Below are positions 44,372-56,144 of a stretch of DNA of 64,000 nt, piece by piece. Source of the DNA: Anastatus disparis (Eukaryota > Arthropoda > Insecta > Hymenoptera > Eupelmidae); the NCBI GenBank assembly GCA_017163975.1, contig JAFFSR010000016.1:124001-188000 (forward strand). Direction: 5' to 3'. Numbering within the stretch: position 1 is the first letter of the stretch; each line of letters begins with the position of its first letter. The position numbers and the translations under genes were made by a program. The notes below the pieces were generated by a model. The model did not search any database. It was not told the origin of the DNA and was given only the letters and a program-made list of their open reading frames with translations.

Positions 44372-44816
44372 TTTTTTTTTTTTTTTTTTTTTTTATAATT
44401 TCAATTGGCCTTTTGACTATTTACCTTATTAGGTTTTCTTGTCTTTGGCCATGACCAGGTAGTTCATTTTTTTATATATTTTTTATGTTTGTCCTATGGG
44501 ACTTTTTATAACTTTTTTGTATTTGCCCATTGGGACTTTTTGTATGTTCTTCGGGTTTATTCCCTCGGAAAAACTTCGAAAATTATTTTTCCTAATTTTC
44601 CCTAGGGAATCAAATCCCGGTCCACTGGGACGCAAGGTCAGTTGATTTTTACAACTGCACTTTTTCATCCCTTAGCGACGGAGCTCGTAAGTGTGTTCTG
44701 TGTACAAAGCACATGAAACAGAGGTGCTCGTTTGAAAAACAGCCGAGAGCGGGATTCGATCTCGGTTCCCCAAGAATACGAATCCAACGCTCCTACCGAC
44801 TGCGCCACAGACCGGC
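44372..44816 (-). mobile_element. tRNA-derived SINE with poly(A) tail and target duplication
   Basis: On the minus strand the head carries A box TGGCGCAGTCGG and B box GATCGAATCCC, as in a tRNA. The body has a second B-box-like GGGATTTGATTCCC. The element ends in an A-run (44372-44394). A 13-bp duplication TCAGAGTCTCA(A/G)C flanks it (44359-44371, 44817-44829). This is L1-type retrotransposition of a pol III transcript. It is not a functional tRNA gene, since cloverleaf arms are incomplete. Confidence 0.85.
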
Positions 44817-45612
44817 TCAGAGTCTCAGCTTTAATGATAAATTGTTATATATTACTTTCAAATGTTGATAAATAAGCTAGAATGATTTGAAGCAGAAAAA
44901 ATTTTCAATTTTTCAGAGTTGTGTTTGTTTATAACGAAATAATATAGGTTAGCGAACAAAATATTTTTATATTATTTATATAGAATGGTAGAAAGTTTGA
45001 TCTATTTTAAAAAGCTGTCCAGTTTTTTAAATTTAAGTAAGTAGAACCTGAGATATCGCAAATTTAAGCTGTAGCGCCAACTCCTTGCAATACGACATAT
45101 GTGTGGAATATGGCGATCGCTTTACTCATTAAAAATTCTTTTATTATAAGATAATTAATTTCATTTTTTTGTAATAAAATTAATTTTAACTCTGTACTAG
45201 GAAATTAAATAAAAATTTAATAAAAAAGGATTCAGCTAAAAATAGATGATTCTAAAAATCGGAAGGTTAAAACAAATTTTTTGAATAAAATAGATCGTTG
45301 TTCTTTTTGCAATTGCAAAAAAATAAATAAATGTAAAAATACTCTATAAGTTGAGTAAATTGTTTACTATTATAGTAGAAAAATCAATGATTAATTTAAA
45401 ACCCTAAATCTACTTCATCTAAATGTATTATACACTTCGAGCTGTAGCGCCAACTCCTTGCAATACGACATATGTGTGCAATATAGCGATCGCTTTTCTT
45501 ATTAAAAATTCTTTTATTATAAGGTAAGTAATCTCATCCTTTTCGAATAAAATCAATTTTGACTCGTCTCTATTTTATATACTTTGTCATAATATTAATG
45601 ATTTATAATCTT

Positions 45613-45855
45613 CGAGTATATACTACTGGACGAAGCCTCCCAGCTATTAACTACGTTACAAGGCGAAGAGAGAAAAAGCCTCTATTTTGGTACGTGCTAT
45701 CTCTCTCTCACTTTCTTAGTGGGAAACAGAAGCCGCCAATCAAATCAGGCTAGAGAGAGACAGCACGTACCAAAATAGAGGCTTTCTCTCTCTTCACCTT
45801 GCAACGCTTTCTGCTATTCGTAGGCTTCCTCCAGTGGTATATGCTCGAAGTGTAT
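45613..45855. repeat. Central palindrome in the fold-back element
   Basis: Arms of about 100 bp share GTACCAAAATAGAGGC and a GCCTCTATTTTGGTACGTGC complement with CT-rich flanks. It forms the loop end of the larger fold-back element. Confidence 0.75.
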
Positions 45856-46545
45856 AATACATTTAGATGAAGTAGATTTAGGGTTTTAAATAATCATTAA
45901 TTTTTCTACTATAATAGTAAACAATTTACTCAACTTATGGAGTATTTTTACATTTATTAATTTTTTTGCAATTACAAAAAGAACAACAATCTATTTTATT
46001 CAAAAAATTTGTTTTAACCTTCCGATTTATTAGAATCATCTATTTTTAGCTGAATCCTTTTTTATTACATTTTTATTCAATTTCCTAATACAGAGTTAAA
46101 ATAAATTTTATTACAAAAAAATGAAATTACTTACCTCATAACAAAAGAATTTTTAATAAGGTAAGCGATCGCCATATTGCACACATATGTCGTATTGCAA
46201 GGAGTTGGCGCTACAGCTTAAATTTGCGATATCTCAGGTTCTACTTACTTAAATTTGAAAAATCGGACGGATTCATAAACTAGATCAAATTTCCTATCAT
46301 TCTATATCAAAAATATAGAAATATTTTGTTCGCTAACCTATATTATTTCGTTATAAACAAACAAGATTCTGAAAAATTGAAAATTTTTTCTGGTTTAAAT
46401 CATTCTAGCATATTTATTAACACTTGAAAGTAATATATAACAATTTATCATTAAAACTGACATTTTTCAAACACATGTTGAACTTCAAAAAATATCAATT
46501 AGTAGTCGAATTATAAGGTTTTTTACCAGGGCGTTCCGCGCTTCC

Positions 46546-47201
46546 GCTACGTCTCTATGTTTTTTTGCAATATATTTGCTATATCTCTGGTTCTAATTAT
46601 CGAATTGTCATGCAACAAAAACGATTTTTTTTGTTTTTTTTTTATTAAAGAACAAGTTTTTGCAGAGAAAATCACTGCATCTATTGTAGTTCATAAACTA
46701 TAGTCATTTAAACAATCAATTTGTTTATAACAAATTACTCGACCACTTGCACGAAAAGCAAAATGCGAATTCGGATTCAGCGGCTCAAAATATATATAAA
46801 TCACCTACTTGCTTGGTGGGACCTCTAACTTCATACGAAACCCTCTGGGCGCCTAGACTATAAGATATTTCTTGAAATTAAGAAAATGCCTTACTGGAAA
46901 TTATTAATTTTATTTTAAATTTATATCTCGTGATGTCAAAATAAAAATTAAGTTAAATAATTAAAATAAAATTTTTTCCCTTCAATAAAATATATTTATG
47001 CATATTAAAAATATTGCGTATTAATTCATTTCTGCGTACCAAATAGAAGTAACTATTCATTGAATAAATATTATCTTTCTTTAAAAATATATCTAAATTT
47101 TTCAAATCTGAAAAATATTTTTTTGTAGAAGAATATATTATTTTAAAAACATGAAACATCACTTTTAAGCATAGAAATAATTTTTCACAAGTAAATTTAA
47201 A
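46546..47201. other. AT-rich gene-free DNA
   Basis: No supported feature between the two fold-back elements. Confidence 0.5.
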
Positions 47202-47204
47202 ATA

Positions 47205-47834
47205 CACAGGCCCACAAAATGAAAAAAAATGTCTGAACTTTTGACCGGACATACATGTTCCCATGTATTTTTCGACGCTGAATCCGGATCTGTAATAAAA
47301 ATATAGGGTTTTCCTACCTTTTCTCAGAGTTTTATTGAAAAAACCTCATTTTTTACGGTTTTTTTGCGGTTTTTCGAGTCTAGAAAATACAAATCATGAG
47401 ATACGGTTAATTGGACTTCAAAATCGAATTCTACGGGAAAAAATACACGGGAAACCATACCTTCAAATTTTTTTAACGCGATTCTAGTCCTCTGTATGGG
47501 GCTGAAAAGATGAGGAAATCGGTAAAAGTCGAAATTTTGCCTAAAATGGATTTAAACAATATTAAAATTTAATCATGCGTCTTTTGAAGAGTCGATAAAC
47601 ATTGGAAATACTATCCTGGGGGTTTTTCAGATTGCTGATCATGAATTTGAAGTCAGATTGTGTAAAAACTACTTCTAGAGGGCGGTGACAAGAACTGTAT
47701 ATGGTAAATTTATCGATTTTTTAAAAATTTTACGTCTGAAATACTAATTTTAGAGTCTTTCACAGCATTGACTGTAAATTCAAGATATTAACTTAGCCTA
47801 TTGTGTACGTTAAACTTAACATTTTGTCTATGTT

Positions 47835-47868
<34 letters not shown>

Positions 47869-48491
47869 GATGTTTTTTTTAAATTGGCTTAGGCTTACGT
47901 ACACGTTTCTCTTCGAATGACCGATGTAGTGGATTTCTGACACGTTTTTGTCCTTTTTCGCAGCTGTTTCTCTTTTTATCATCCAGCAGTAATCTGCTAA
48001 CATGTTGATACCCCAGTTTCCTTGAAATCTACGTTCAAACTCCTTTAAATCTTGGTGAAATCGTTCACCATGCTCTTCACTAAAGTCTCCGTTATTTTCA
48101 GGAAACTGATCAACGTGTGAATCAAGAAAATGAAGTTTTAAGTTCATTAGACAACCCAATTTTTCAAAATTACGTACCATTCTTTTCACAATAGCTTTAT
48201 AATTCGTGTCTTTGGCATTACCCAAAAATTTCGTCGATACCTCTTTAAAACTTAACCATGCTGCCTTTTCAACATCAGTCATGCTTTGTTCAAAGTTTTC
48301 GTCTCTAAATAAAGTTCGGATTTCAGGACCATCAAAAATACCTTGGGGTATCAACATGTTAGCAGATTACTGCTGGATGATAAAAAGAGAAACAGCTGCG
48401 AAAAAAGGACAAAAACGTGTCAGAAATCCACTACATCGGTCATTTGAAGAGAAACGTGTACGTAAGCCTAAGCCAATTTAAAAAAAACATC

Positions 48492-48531
<40 letters not shown>

Positions 48532-49162
48532 AACATAGACAAAATGTTAAGTTTAACGTACACAATAGGCTAAGTTAATATCTTGAATTTACAGTCAATG
48601 CTGTGAAAGACTCTAAAATTAGTATTTCAGACGTAAAATTTTTAAAAAATCGATAAATTTACCATATACAGTTCTTGTCACCGCCCTCTAGAAGTAGTTT
48701 TTACACAATCTGACTTCAAATTCATGATCAGCAATCTGAAAAACCCCCAGGATAGTATTTCCAATGTTTATCGACTCTTCAAAAGACGCATGATTAAATT
48801 TTAATATTGTTTAAATCCATTTTAGGCAAAATTTCGACTTTTACCGATTTCCTCATCTTTTCAGCCCCATACAGAGGACTAGAATCGCGTTAAAAAAATT
48901 TGAAGGTATGATTTCCCGTGTATTTTTTCCCGTAGAATTCGATTTTGAAGTCCAATTAACCGTATCTTATGATTTTTTTTATTCTAGACTCGAAAAACCG
49001 CAAAAAAACCGTAAAAAATGAGGTTTTTTCAATAAAACTCTGAGAAAAGGTAGGAAAACCCTATATTTTTATTACAGATCCGGATTCAGCGTCGAAAAAT
49101 ACATGGGAACATGTATGTCCGGTCAAAAGTTCAGACATTTTTTTTCATTTTGTGGGCCTGTG
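47205..49162. mobile_element. Fold-back element carrying a captured gene fragment
   Basis: Ends are CACAGGCCCACAAAATG and its complement, with ATA on both sides (47202-47204, 49163-49165). Arms of ~810 bp are nearly identical inverted copies, and the unpaired middle is about 48020-48345. The arms include a (CT)n/(GA)n run. A minus-strand coding fragment spans the middle and the left arm. Confidence 0.82.
47788..48357 (-). pseudogene. Captured fragment of an uncharacterised arthropod TE-associated protein
   Basis: The minus-strand frame has a conserved-looking core: L-K-L-H-F-L-D-S-H, then F-P-E-N-N-G-D, then S-E-E-H-G-E-R-F-H-Q-D-L-K, then N-M-L-A-D-Y-C-W. I recall this block from many uncharacterised arthropod proteins, possibly transposon-derived, but cannot confirm it here. 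The N-terminus of the family is missing, and the last residues run into an R-E-R-E microsatellite translation, so it is a fragment. Its C-terminal codons lie in the left arm and are repeated inverted at 48350-48480 in the right arm. Confidence 0.5.
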
Positions 49163-49165
49163 ATA

Positions 49166-49774
49166 TTAATTCAAATAAATGTTTCAGCAAATTTAAGTTC
49201 TTTTTCTGCAATATAAATTTCAATTTTTTTTAATTACTGAAACTCTTTTAATTCAAAGAATTATTTTTTTATTCAAAGAAATATTTCTTTAATAGAGTTA
49301 CATAATGATTTGAATTAAAATTTATTTTTTCTAATTATGTTTATAAATAATTGTTGTGAAATTTTTTGTTTACTAAAATGTACGTTTTTAATCAAGATAA
49401 TAATTACTTTATTAAAATGAGAAAATTTTCAAAGTTTTTCAGTTATATTTTCTTCATTCTGACAATTATTTTTCTTCAATTCAAAATCCTGTTTTTAATG
49501 TAAAGAAATGTAATCAATCACGCCGCTTTTTTGCACCAACAAACATTTTATTGTTGAAAAGAGATAGGTTTATCGAAGTCATGAACTAATTTGTTTAATT
49601 CAAAAATGATGTCTTTGAATTAGAAAATTATTTGATGTAAAATATTTTTTTCATTTTTATATAAAAATTATTTCAAATAAATATCACATTTTTCCAATAA
49701 AAGAATATAGCATTGATTTTAAGAAAGTTTTACTGACTTTCAACACTATTTCGGAAGTAACTAATTTCTTAAAG
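49166..49774. other. AT-rich gene-free DNA
   Basis: No gene or structured repeat supported. Confidence 0.5.
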
Positions 49775-49778
49775 TTAA

Positions 49779-49985
49779 GGGGATGTAATAGTATATGATT
49801 TATACATGGTTACCGACATTGCAGTTTTCCAAATTTTCAATTTTTATTAAAAATTTTTTCGAAATATCTCTATATTAGGCTTTTTACTAGTAAAAATTAA
49901 AGGCTGCAATATAGAGATATTTTTAAAACTTTCGGATTAGGAATAAAAAATTTGGAAAACTGTAATGTCGGTATTTTACATTCCC
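49779..49985. mobile_element. 207-bp piggyBac-like MITE
   Basis: Inverted ends GGGGATGTAA and TTACATTCCC are flanked by TTAA on both sides (49775-49778, 49986-49989). Arms pair over about 65 bp (ACCGACATTGCAGTTTTCC and its complement). TTAA with G/C-run termini fits piggyBac-type elements. Confidence 0.8.
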
Positions 49986-49989
49986 TTAA

Positions 49990-50762
49990 TAAGATATTTT
50001 TCTAAATTCGAACATTTTTTTTTTCGAATATAATATTTAACCAAAGAATATTTAAAGGTTTTTTAAAATTTTAAAAATTATTTCATGAATTTAAAAATGA
50101 TTTTTCTTAGACTCAAAGAAATTCATTTCTTTGCACCGTATTTCTTCTATTGAAAAACACTTTCTTTAAAGTTAAGAAAACTTTTTACGCTTTGTAGTTA
50201 CAAATTTTGCGTGGAATTTCGTGATAAAAGGAACATTTTCACATACTAATTTAATATCATTTCAAAACAATGTCTAATAACTATTTTTATGGTGAAAAAT
50301 AAAGCTTCCTTCTTTTTAACATACTGCAGTTAAAAATGAAATTTCATTTTGTTAATATGAAAGGACAAAGATGAGCCACCTGCTCTAGGATAAATTTAGA
50401 ACAAACGTGCCTGTTTTCTTTCAATATCTAACAAATAATACATGTTTTTGATTAACAGTCATTGATTATTTTATTACTTACTGATGTCAAACAATTTTTT
50501 TCTTTTATGCTATATTATTAAAAAAATAAATAATTTATAAAAAAATTATATCTTCTTATTATCATTTAGTTTTTGAATAACACTAATTTAAAAATTCATT
50601 TCATGATACAATATATAATAAAGTTGAGATTTGAATTAGAAAAGGACAAAAATAAATGACATATTATAAAACAAAATTTTTAAGGGTTTGCTTTATCGAT
50701 CAAATATGGTTTAAAAATAAATTTCGTTTTTTTTTGTATGAATAAATATCAGAATTGTTTGT
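49990..50762. other. AT-rich gene-free DNA
   Basis: No supported feature. Confidence 0.5.
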
Positions 50763-51399
50763 AATCCCTAGTGGAAATATAAAATGTTTGAAAATGTTTA
50801 AAACTGTTCAAAACTGTTTAAAACTGTTTATAAGTGCAAAATTTAGGACATTTAAAACAGTTATGAACAGTTTTAAACATTTTTAAAAACTTTCAAAAAG
50901 TTTTGAAAAGATCGAAATGATTTCAAAATGGGTCTAATAGTTTTGAATTTTTTATGTTAAAAAGTTATAGATTATTTTAAATATTCAAAATATTTCAAAA
51001 CAACTTTGAATCAATATGAACTATTTTTTATTAGCTTGAACACTTTTGAACGGTTTTAAACAGTTTTAAACACCTTTAAATAGTTTTAAACAGTTTTAAA
51101 AAGTTTTAAAAAGTTCAAAATGATTTCAAACAGTGTTTCATAATTTTGTGTTTGTAAAAATTTTCTTATATATATTAAAATTTATATAATGTATACAAGA
51201 AAATGTTCACTTTAGTTTTAAATTATTCTGTATTGTTCAATACTATTCAAAAATGTTTAAAACTGTTTATAACTATTTTAATGTCCCAAATTTCACATTT
51301 ATAAACTATCTTGAACAGTTTTGAACATTTTCAAACAGTTTTGAATAGTTTTAAACTATTTCAAAAAGTAATGCACATTTTATATTTACACTAGGGATT
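50763..51399. mobile_element. Palindromic element saturated with GTTTTAAAC-type motifs
   Basis: Ends are AATCCCTAGTG and CACTAGGGATT with ATATAAAATG continuing the pairing. Inside, AACTGTTTAAAACTG-like phrases occur more than a dozen times in both orientations at irregular spacing. Non-coding. Confidence 0.65.
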
Positions 51400-51491
51400 G
51401 GAGATATCATCATATCCTCTATTTTATTGCCAGTGGGTCTCTTGATAGCTGTGGACTGAAACCCGTGATTTCACCTTACTCGTGTAATTTT

Positions 51492-53727
51492 CATTGGCCA
51501 GGAAGAATTTGTAATTGGTTTTTCCTGGTTTCCTAGTTCTATTTCACAGAGAAAAATCCAGAAAAACTTTTCCAAAAGTTTCTCGGGGATTGAACTCCGG
51601 TCTACTACAGCATGAGCCAAGAGCTGTAGTCCCTGCGCTACAACCGATTCTACTTATAGGTATGAACTTATTTTAAATAAATGAGAATCAGAAGAGTGTA
51701 AATATGTATGAATTTCAAGAACGAGCCGAGAAAAATTATCCCTACTGTAAATATTGTATGAACTCTCATGTGAGATCTCATATGAAATCGCCTATGAATT
51801 CTCATATATATTCGTCAAATACTGAAAATAAAATAAATATATGTGAGATCTTATGTCAGATCGCACATATATTTATTTTATTTTCAAAATTTAACGAATA
51901 TACATTCGATTCCATATGCGATCTCATAGGCGATTTCATGTGACATCTCATATGCAATCTCGTGTGCGATCTCATATGTGATCTCTTATATATTTTATTC
52001 AATTTAAAAAATTTGAAAAAGATATTTATTATTTTTTTATTTTTCTCAGCTTGTTCTCTAAATTTTGACAAGTTTTTACATTAGCTATATTAATACCATT
52101 ATTTTAGTTAAAATAAAAAGATCCTTTAGAGCTGTAATTTTTTTATGAACTTGAATCGCAAATCATATATTAAAGTTGCCGAACCTAACCCCGAAACACT
52201 ATAAATTGCTAATTTTTATATAACTTTTTAAGTATTTGGTAGATTTCTTTAGTTGTTCGCACTCAAATTGAATCATACTAATTTTTTTATTGAAGTGAAA
52301 CATAAACTTAAATCAGAAATATTATCAGAAGGGGGAAGCATCACCATGCCCTTAATTTATATAATTATACTAATATTATAAATACGTATTCGCACACTAG
52401 AACATCATATTCATTAAATTTAGTAGAGCCATAAGACCCAATCTTGCCCGGGGTTAGTAGTTCCAATTTTGGCCACTTCATTTTTGCATGGTATTTCATG
52501 GCGTCATTTTCCAATTAAGGATCAGCTTTCGACTAACTTTACCGATCGAAAATAGCTAAAAAAGAATTTTGACAAATATACACGCTTCCGTTCTTCATAT
52601 GTTAAAATGAAAAGATATTTACAAGTAAAAGCAATTCTGATATGTATTTTTATTAAAAATAAAATAAATTACTTTTTTAGCTAATTTTGATCAGTAAAAA
52701 ATGCCTAAAACCTCGTCTAAAACTGACCTTTAACATGTCAAATAATATAATACTAAAATATGTGTATTACCTTACTTTTAATGTTTAGACTTACATTGCA
52801 TACAAATATAATCCTTATTATGAAAATTATGTGAATAGTCTGTATGAATATGATTATATATCATGGTTCGAAATTATATTCGAGCAAGATTTAAAAAATT
52901 TTTCAGATTACGGTAGATTCACGATTGAATTAGGAAAACAAGCAATAAGATTGCGATAATACTCTAAAATAGAAGTAAAATAAAAAATTCTTGAGTCAGA
53001 AAAACCTATATTATTTAAATCTGTAAGACGTTATTGTAAATGATATGTAAAAATAATTTATCAGTATGATAAAAAAAAGATATTAAGTACTAAGTCACTG
53101 TCAGTTCATTGAAGGTAGTTTGTCATAATGTTCTAAGACATAAATAAAGCTGCCACTGTTCTTACGGCGACATGCAAATTGTGTAACAATTGGTAAGACG
53201 TGTTATGCCGTAAATCTAAACCAGTTCCAGCGTGTGTCATAGAACGACACTACCTATTGATTAGAAAAACTGTCATTAATCAGTGAACTGACCCCGAGCC
53301 TCGTATACATGATTTCGTTTGCGATATGAAATAAGTATCTCAATTTGTGAATACACAAATTCTGAATAAACCTTTGTATACCAACGGCATCGCTCCTGAC
53401 CTCACTGAAAAGTAATGGACTTCTCGAGTGTAAAAGGCGATATGCATAATTGTAGGTACTAGTATCTTAACTATTACTTGTAAATAACGTCTAAATCTTC
53501 GTAGAAAATTTGTTTGCTTCTATTATTATTCGATCGCCAAGTATAATTATACTCGAATATAGTTTAAAACCATAATTCATAATAGCATGCTTTAAATAAC
53601 GATTGTTTTGTAGATGTAGTGTAGAATCATTTAATCGTAATTTTATTAATATATATATATATATAAATAAATTGAATTACAGACAGAAGTTTAGATTTTA
53701 AATTTGTTGACATTGATTACAACTATA
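51492..53727. repeat. Giant inverted repeat, right arm
   Basis: Inverted counterpart of 21786-23295 plus 41502-42745, uninterrupted by a Polinton and lacking the 77-bp mini-MITE. It holds a tRNA-like segment (A box TAGCGCAGGG and B box GAGTTCAATCC on the minus strand, about 51590-51655), 12-bp GAGATC repeats (51760-51980), a block related to the TTAA element at 63131, and GCCCGGGGTTAGTAG. It ends at TATAGTTGTAATC complement, 53727. Confidence 0.85.
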
Positions 53728-53756
53728 AGTGCAGAAACAAATCAAATTTTTTCTCA

Positions 53757-53990
53757 CACGAGATCTCATATGAGATCTCATGTTAGATCTCATGTGAGAT
53801 TGTGTAACGGGAAAATTAATTTTTTTGCACATAAGATCTCATGTGAGATCTCACGTGAGATCGGGTATCGAGAAAAATTAATTTTTCTGCACATGAGATC
53901 TCACATGAGATCTCACGTGAGATCGGGCATCAGGAAAAATAAAATTTTGCGGCACATTCAATTCGGCATTTTCAATCGTGAGATCTCATG
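53757..53990. repeat. 12-bp self-complementary minisatellite (GAGATCTCAYRT)
   Basis: Runs of GAGATCTCATAT/GAGATCTCATGT units appear in three short blocks (53757-53800, 53835-53868, 53892-53930) separated by a repeated GGGAAAATTAATTTTT spacer. The unit reads the same on both strands. Related blocks are in both giant arms (42240-42330, 51740-51980). The R-S-H-M-R-S-H-V frames are artefacts. Confidence 0.85.
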
Positions 53991-54002
53991 TCATTTTTCT
54001 TT

Positions 54003-54876
54003 CAGTACGGAAATGTACACCAGTAGAGACACAGCTGCTGCATACAAACAAATGTTATATTCAATTGCCACTATAAGCAAAAAATCAAACATGGTTTTTG
54101 ACACCAAAAACACATATATTATTAAAATCAGGATCGGAAATAAACTGTAATTCGATAGTTTCTTAATATTATAAAATTGGAGAAAATTGGATACAAAACC
54201 AAATACTCAAAAGTCGTGGATACCAGAAAAAATATCTCCTCTAGCAACAAACGGAATTTATTCTTAAGAGGATTTACAAGAATTACAGCAACATATCATG
54301 TTTTCTTTTGAAAAAGCAGCTCTACTTAATGCCATAGCAAGAGGGATACAGGGAGAACAAAACACACAAGTAGACTTATTAAATAATCTACTTATAGAAA
54401 ATACGTTATCGCATATTACAGAAAATACTCGGAATAAATTTATAAATAAATTGACAACTTTTGGATCTATGAGCTCAGCCATAATAATGATATTAATTAT
54501 TATCCAAATAATTAAATTGACTATAGACAAAATAATAAGGGGCTATACTCTTCACACTATTTATGGCTGGTCTATACATTTGTTAGGAGCAATTTTCAGC
54601 TCTCTAACACATTTAATGATTTCATTAAATAACAATCAAGTAAAAAGAAAAACAAATTACGAAGAGATCCAACTAAAAGAAATAAGGATAGAAAAACCTT
54701 CTATATCAAAACCAACACCATTAAAAGAAACAACACAATCACGCATAGCGAAACCTACACCTCCACCTTTACCCTTAAAAGCACTATACACCGAACCACA
54801 AATGCCTACACCTTCTTTCAAACTTATTCAAGAAGAGCCTAGAGAATTACCTCTCTTCTGCTCTCGCATGGATTAA
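54003..54876 (+). pseudogene. Endogenous viral element: glycoprotein C-terminal fragment, chuvirus-like
   Basis: The open 192-codon frame (54298-54876) begins with a soluble helical stretch (F-E-K-A-A-L-L-N-A-I-A-R-G, then L-L-N-N-L-L-I-E-N-T). A hydrophobic segment M-I-L-I-I-I-Q-I-I-K follows, then G-Y-T-L-H-T-I-Y-G-W-S-I-H-L-L-G-A-I, then a Pro-rich tail. In the same frame upstream, I-S-P-L-A-T-N-G-I-Y-S is separated by one TAA (about 54265). A stem, membrane anchor and G-Y-x-L-H-x-x-Y-G-W pattern resemble C-termini of jingchuvirus/chuvirus glycoproteins that insects carry as endogenous copies, sometimes as BEL/Pao envelopes. The ectodomain is missing. The assignment rests on memory of the pattern and is moderate. 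Confidence 0.45.
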
Positions 54877-54879
54877 TTA

Positions 54880-56144
54880 CAGTACCGTACATAAATTAAT
54901 GAACAAAATTTTGAAAAACATCGCTTCTTCAAAAATCATTATCTCTGGTTCTAATGGTCGAAGAATTAAAATCAAAAAAGTAAATTAAAGTATACGAAAA
55001 ATACTAACTCTTTATGGTGTTTAAAATTTTTTCAAACCATTTTCTTACATTTTTCATCCTTTTTTAAAAAAATGTCAATTTTTCACATTTTTAAACATTT
55101 TTTCAATCACTTATATCTTTTTTGGAAATGATTATTAGTTAAAAATTCCGACGAGAATCGAAAGGACTCTAAAAAATCTAAAATTTATCAATCATGGTTT
55201 TTTTTTCTACAAAGCTTATTTAGGTAGTTATAAGCAATCCAATGTTAAGAAGTACTATAATAAAATTACGAATAATTTAACGGAAACATCAATGAAAATT
55301 TAATTATTCCAACATATTTGTATATAAACTTTTTAAAATTTAATTTTTCAAGAAATATGAAAAAAAAAAAATATTCTGAATCATTATTTGCATATTATTA
55401 TTCGTATTTTTATTATACTACATCACAACATTCAATTGCTCATAACTACCTTAACGGTAGGCCAGAGTAGAACCTGATACCAACCGAGTAACAATTAAGT
55501 TGTTTGTTATTTACTCAAGTTTTAATCGGTGTATCTTTAAATTAAAGGTCAAGCGCAATAGATATTATTATTATGAACATCTATGCACAAGAAAAAAAAT
55601 ATCTACCGGTTTGTTTTTGAGAAAAGTAAGTAACGCGAAAATATTATAAACATAAACTTTTACTTGGGCGTTACTTACTTTTCTCAAAAACAAACCAGTA
55701 GATATTTTTTTTCTTGTGCATAGATGTTCATAATGAGAATATCTATTGCGCTCGACCTTTAATTTGAAGATACACCGATTAAAACTTGAGTAAATAACAA
55801 AAATGCCAATTAGACAAGGACAGCGAATCCGGCCTGCTCTTAATAAGCTTCATAGAAAAAAAACCATAAGTGATAAATTTCAGATTTTTTAGAATTCTTT
55901 CGAAAAAGATATAAGTGATTGAAAATATGTTTAAAAATGTGGGAAATTGACATTTTTTTAAAAAAGGATAAAAAATGGAAAAAATAGTTTGGAAAAATTT
56001 TAAACACCATAAGAAGTTAGTATTTTTCGTATACTTTAATTTGCTATTTTGTTTTTTATTCTGCGACCATTAGAACCAGAGATAATGCTTTTTAAAGGAG
56101 CGATGTTTTTCAAAATTTTGTTCACGAATTTATGGACGGTACTG
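54880..56144. mobile_element. Fold-back element abutting the viral fragment
   Basis: Ends CAGTACCGTACATAAATT and its complement, with arms of ~560 bp. A second, younger-looking palindrome (about 55490-55800, around CGCAATAGATATT) sits at the centre. It starts 3 bp after the stop codon of the viral-like frame. A TA precedes the left end; no matching duplication is clear on the right. Confidence 0.72.

Larger units (their letters stand above)
44277..46545. mobile_element. Fold-back element with ~700-bp arms
   Basis: Ends read GGAACGCCCTGGTGAAAAAC and its complement. Arms pair over about 700 bp once the SINE (44372-44816) is removed from the left arm. The block CTGTAGCGCCAACTCCTTGC occurs three times (about 45069, 45441, 46200). 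A smaller palindrome occupies the centre. No coding capacity. Confidence 0.75.

Noticed and set aside
44740..44816. tRNA gene
   Set aside because: A and B boxes are good, but the segment continues into a SINE body with poly(A) and target duplication, and the cloverleaf is incomplete.
51704..54150. R-S-H-M-R-S-H-V repeat proteins
   Set aside because: Arise from the 12-bp self-complementary minisatellite; no conserved frame across its blocks.
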